This document shows positions 5,285 through 6,698 of a stretch of 6,698 nt of DNA, in pieces. The stretch is taken from assembly GCA_958453575.1 (NCBI GenBank), contig CAUDYH010000068.1:1-6698 (forward strand). The letters are read 5' to 3'. Origin of the DNA: an uncultured Collinsella sp. (lineage in GTDB: Bacteria > Actinomycetota > Coriobacteriia > Coriobacteriales > Coriobacteriaceae). Numbering within the stretch: position 1 is the stretch's first letter; every line of letters begins with the position of its first letter. Both the position numbers and the translations under genes were made by a program. A model generated the notes under the pieces. It made no database searches, was not told the DNA's origin, and saw nothing but the letters and a program-made list of their open reading frames with translations.

Positions 5285-6322
5285 ATGGGTAAGTACATCG
5301 TTAAACGTGTGCTTCAGTTCATCCCGGTGTTTTTGGGCGTCACGCTGATTCTGTTCGCCCTCCAGAATATCGTGCCGGGAGATCCGATCAAGCTGATCGG
5401 TGGAGACAAGGCTCTGTCCCCCGAGGTAGAGCTTCAGCTTCGCGTACGCTATCACCTGGTCCAGACGGACGAGGACGGTAACGCGATCCTTGACGAGAAC
5501 GGCGATCCCGTTCAGACGTCGCTTGTAGACCGTTATCTGTATTACATGAACGGTCTGCTTCATGGCGATCTGGGTAATTCGTACCAGCGCAAGCTGCCGG
5601 TTACGGAAATCTTTGCCCAGAAGTATCCGTATACGGTCAAACTCGCCGCGTGCGCCATCGTGCTCGAGGCGATCATGGGTATCGGTGCGGGTATCATTTC
5701 GGCGGTAAAGCGTTATTCCTTCTGGGATATTTTGGTAACGCTGACCACGTCGATCCTCGTTGCCGTTCCCGCCTTCTGGCTCGGCATGCTGCTGCAGCTG
5801 TTCTTCGGCGTCATCCTTAAGGATGTCACCGGCGGCGCATTCTCCATGCCGATTTCGGGTGCCGGCGGTTCCAGCTCTCAGTATCAGGATTGGATGCACT
5901 ATGTGCTTCCGACCATTACGCTGGCTTCGGTTTCGACCGCTTATGCTGCCCGCATTATGCGTTCGCAGCTGCTTGACGTCATGAACCAAGATTACATTCG
6001 TACGGCAAAGGCCAAGGGTCTCTCCAATCGCGCGATCATCATCAAGCATGCGCTTAAGAATGCACTCATCCCCGTCGTTACCTATATTGGTGTCGACTTT
6101 GGCGGCATGCTTTCGGGTGCCATCCTGACCGAAACGGTCTTTAACTGGCCCGGTATCGGCTATGAGGTCTATCGCGCCATTAGCATGCGTGACTGGCCCA
6201 TCGTTATGGGCGGCGTTACGCTCATCGTCGTCGTCGTCATGGTGATCAACCTGCTCGTCGACATTAGCTATGCATTCCTCGACCCGCGCATCCGCCTTGG
6301 CGGTCCGTCGGATAAGGCCTAA
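5285..6322 (+). CDS. oppB: Peptide ABC transporter permease, OppB/DppB type
   Basis: Integral-membrane half of the channel through which OppA-bound peptides cross the cytoplasmic membrane. The 345 residues suit the family (about 305-345). Visible in order: first membrane helix (about 8-30) with LQNIVPGDP (26-34), an external region ending in GLLHGDLGNSY (90-100), helices near 115-140, 147-177 and 207-227, the EAA-type loop TAKAKGLSNRAIIIKHALKNALIP (240-263), which docks onto the ATPase subunits, ETVFNWPGIG (283-292), a last helix (about 307-330) and the C-terminal DPRIRLG (333-339). Residues 60-78 form an acidic Asp/Glu/Asn/Gly-rich insert absent from the shortest family members. Start ATG 5285 follows AGGGGAG at a 4-nt spacing. 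The stop is 14 nt before oppC, so both are co-transcribed. OppB, DppB and similar permeases cannot be told apart from sequence alone. Confidence 0.95.
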   Translation: MGKYIVKRVLQFIPVFLGVTLILFALQNIVPGDPIKLIGGDKALSPEVELQLRVRYHLVQTDEDGNAILDENGDPVQTSLVDRYLYYMNGLLHGDLGNSYQRKLPVTEIFAQKYPYTVKLAACAIVLEAIMGIGAGIISAVKRYSFWDILVTLTTSILVAVPAFWLGMLLQLFFGVILKDVTGGAFSMPISGAGGSSSQYQDWMHYVLPTITLASVSTAYAARIMRSQLLDVMNQDYIRTAKAKGLSNRAIIIKHALKNALIPVVTYIGVDFGGMLSGAILTETVFNWPGIGYEVYRAISMRDWPIVMGGVTLIVVVVMVINLLVDISYAFLDPRIRLGGPSDKA

Positions 6323-6336
6323 GGGAGGTACGTCTC

Positions 6337-6698
6337 ATGCAGGAAACTGATTCTCAGTCTCAGGAGCAGGCTACCGCCACCAAGGCCGCATCTGCTCCCG
6401 CCAAGTCCCGCACGCTGTGGGGCGACGCTTTTAAGCGTCTTCGCAAGAACAAGCTCGCCGTTATCGGTGTCTGCTGGATCATCGTCGTCGTTTTGGTTGC
6501 CCTGACCGCAGATCTGTGGGCTAAGCCCTGGCTCGGTTCGCCGACGGCTTCCGACTCGACCACCATGGCCCAGACGTCGCTGCTGGCTCCGTGTGCCGAG
6601 CACCCGTTTGGCACCGACGCCCTTGGTCGTGACATTCTCGTTCGTGTAATCTACGGTGCACGTGTTTCGCTTTCCGTCGGTATTATGGCCACTGCGAT
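6337..6698 (+). CDS. oppC: Peptide ABC transporter permease, OppC/DppC type (3' end outside window)
   Basis: Second membrane subunit of the importer, expected to pair with OppB. The frame is open to the right edge with no stop, giving 120 complete codons of a protein usually about 280-350 residues long. The first 24 residues are a hydrophilic Gln/Ala/Thr tail. They are followed by the OppC N-terminal region: LWGDAFKRLRKNKLAVIG (27-44), a membrane helix (about 42-58) and an external loop with HPFGTDALGRDILVRVIYGARVSLSVGI, the hallmark segment before the core permease domain. ATG 6337 is supported by GGGAGG at 6323-6328 with 8-nt spacing, directly after the oppB stop at 6320-6322. Genes for two ATPases (OppD and OppF type) would be expected downstream but are not in view. 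Confidence 0.94.
   Translation, partial: MQETDSQSQEQATATKAASAPAKSRTLWGDAFKRLRKNKLAVIGVCWIIVVVLVALTADLWAKPWLGSPTASDSTTMAQTSLLAPCAEHPFGTDALGRDILVRVIYGARVSLSVGIMATA

Noticed and set aside
5261..6049. Minus-strand open frame of 262 codons opposite oppB
   Set aside because: The translation is Arg/Asp/His-rich without domain features, while the + strand carries the EAA loop and membrane helices of OppB.

Overview
The window reads as a chromosomal stretch of a fairly GC-rich actinobacterium. The strong preference for C or G at third codon positions, together with a pgk-tpiA-gpmI cluster followed by secG and a Tat-type lipoprotein signal on an Opp-like binding protein, suggests the class Coriobacteriia (Collinsella or a relative). 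The genus is an inference from style and gene order. No marker gene here proves it.

All supportable genes lie on the + strand in two blocks. Block 1 (1-2742) is lower glycolysis: the last 140 codons of pgk (phosphoglycerate kinase), tpiA (triosephosphate isomerase) and gpmI (cofactor-independent phosphoglycerate mutase). pgk and tpiA overlap by 8 nt and tpiA and gpmI are 5 nt apart, so the three are almost certainly co-transcribed and translationally coupled. The block ends in a strong intrinsic terminator. secG (2907-3161), the small SecYEG translocon subunit, follows with its own candidate promoter and its own terminator.

Block 2 (3452 to the right edge) is an oligopeptide/dipeptide ABC importer. 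It consists of oppA (substrate-binding lipoprotein with a combined twin-arginine and lipobox signal), a 156-nt intergenic region with several inverted repeats, oppB (permease) and the first 120 codons of oppC (second permease, cut by the window edge). ATPase genes would be expected beyond the right edge. SecG serves the general Sec export route, whereas OppA appears to carry a Tat-type signal.

I see no mobile element, CRISPR array, RNA gene or clearly novel biological system. The non-routine signals are in the three intergenic regions: near-repeats of TTGCAWAAC upstream of oppA, a strong hairpin without a U-tract between oppA and oppB, and small inverted repeats near the secG and oppB starts. 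Smaller points are an acidic insert in OppB and the RR-plus-lipobox leader of OppA. Several long minus-strand open frames are shadows created by codon bias.
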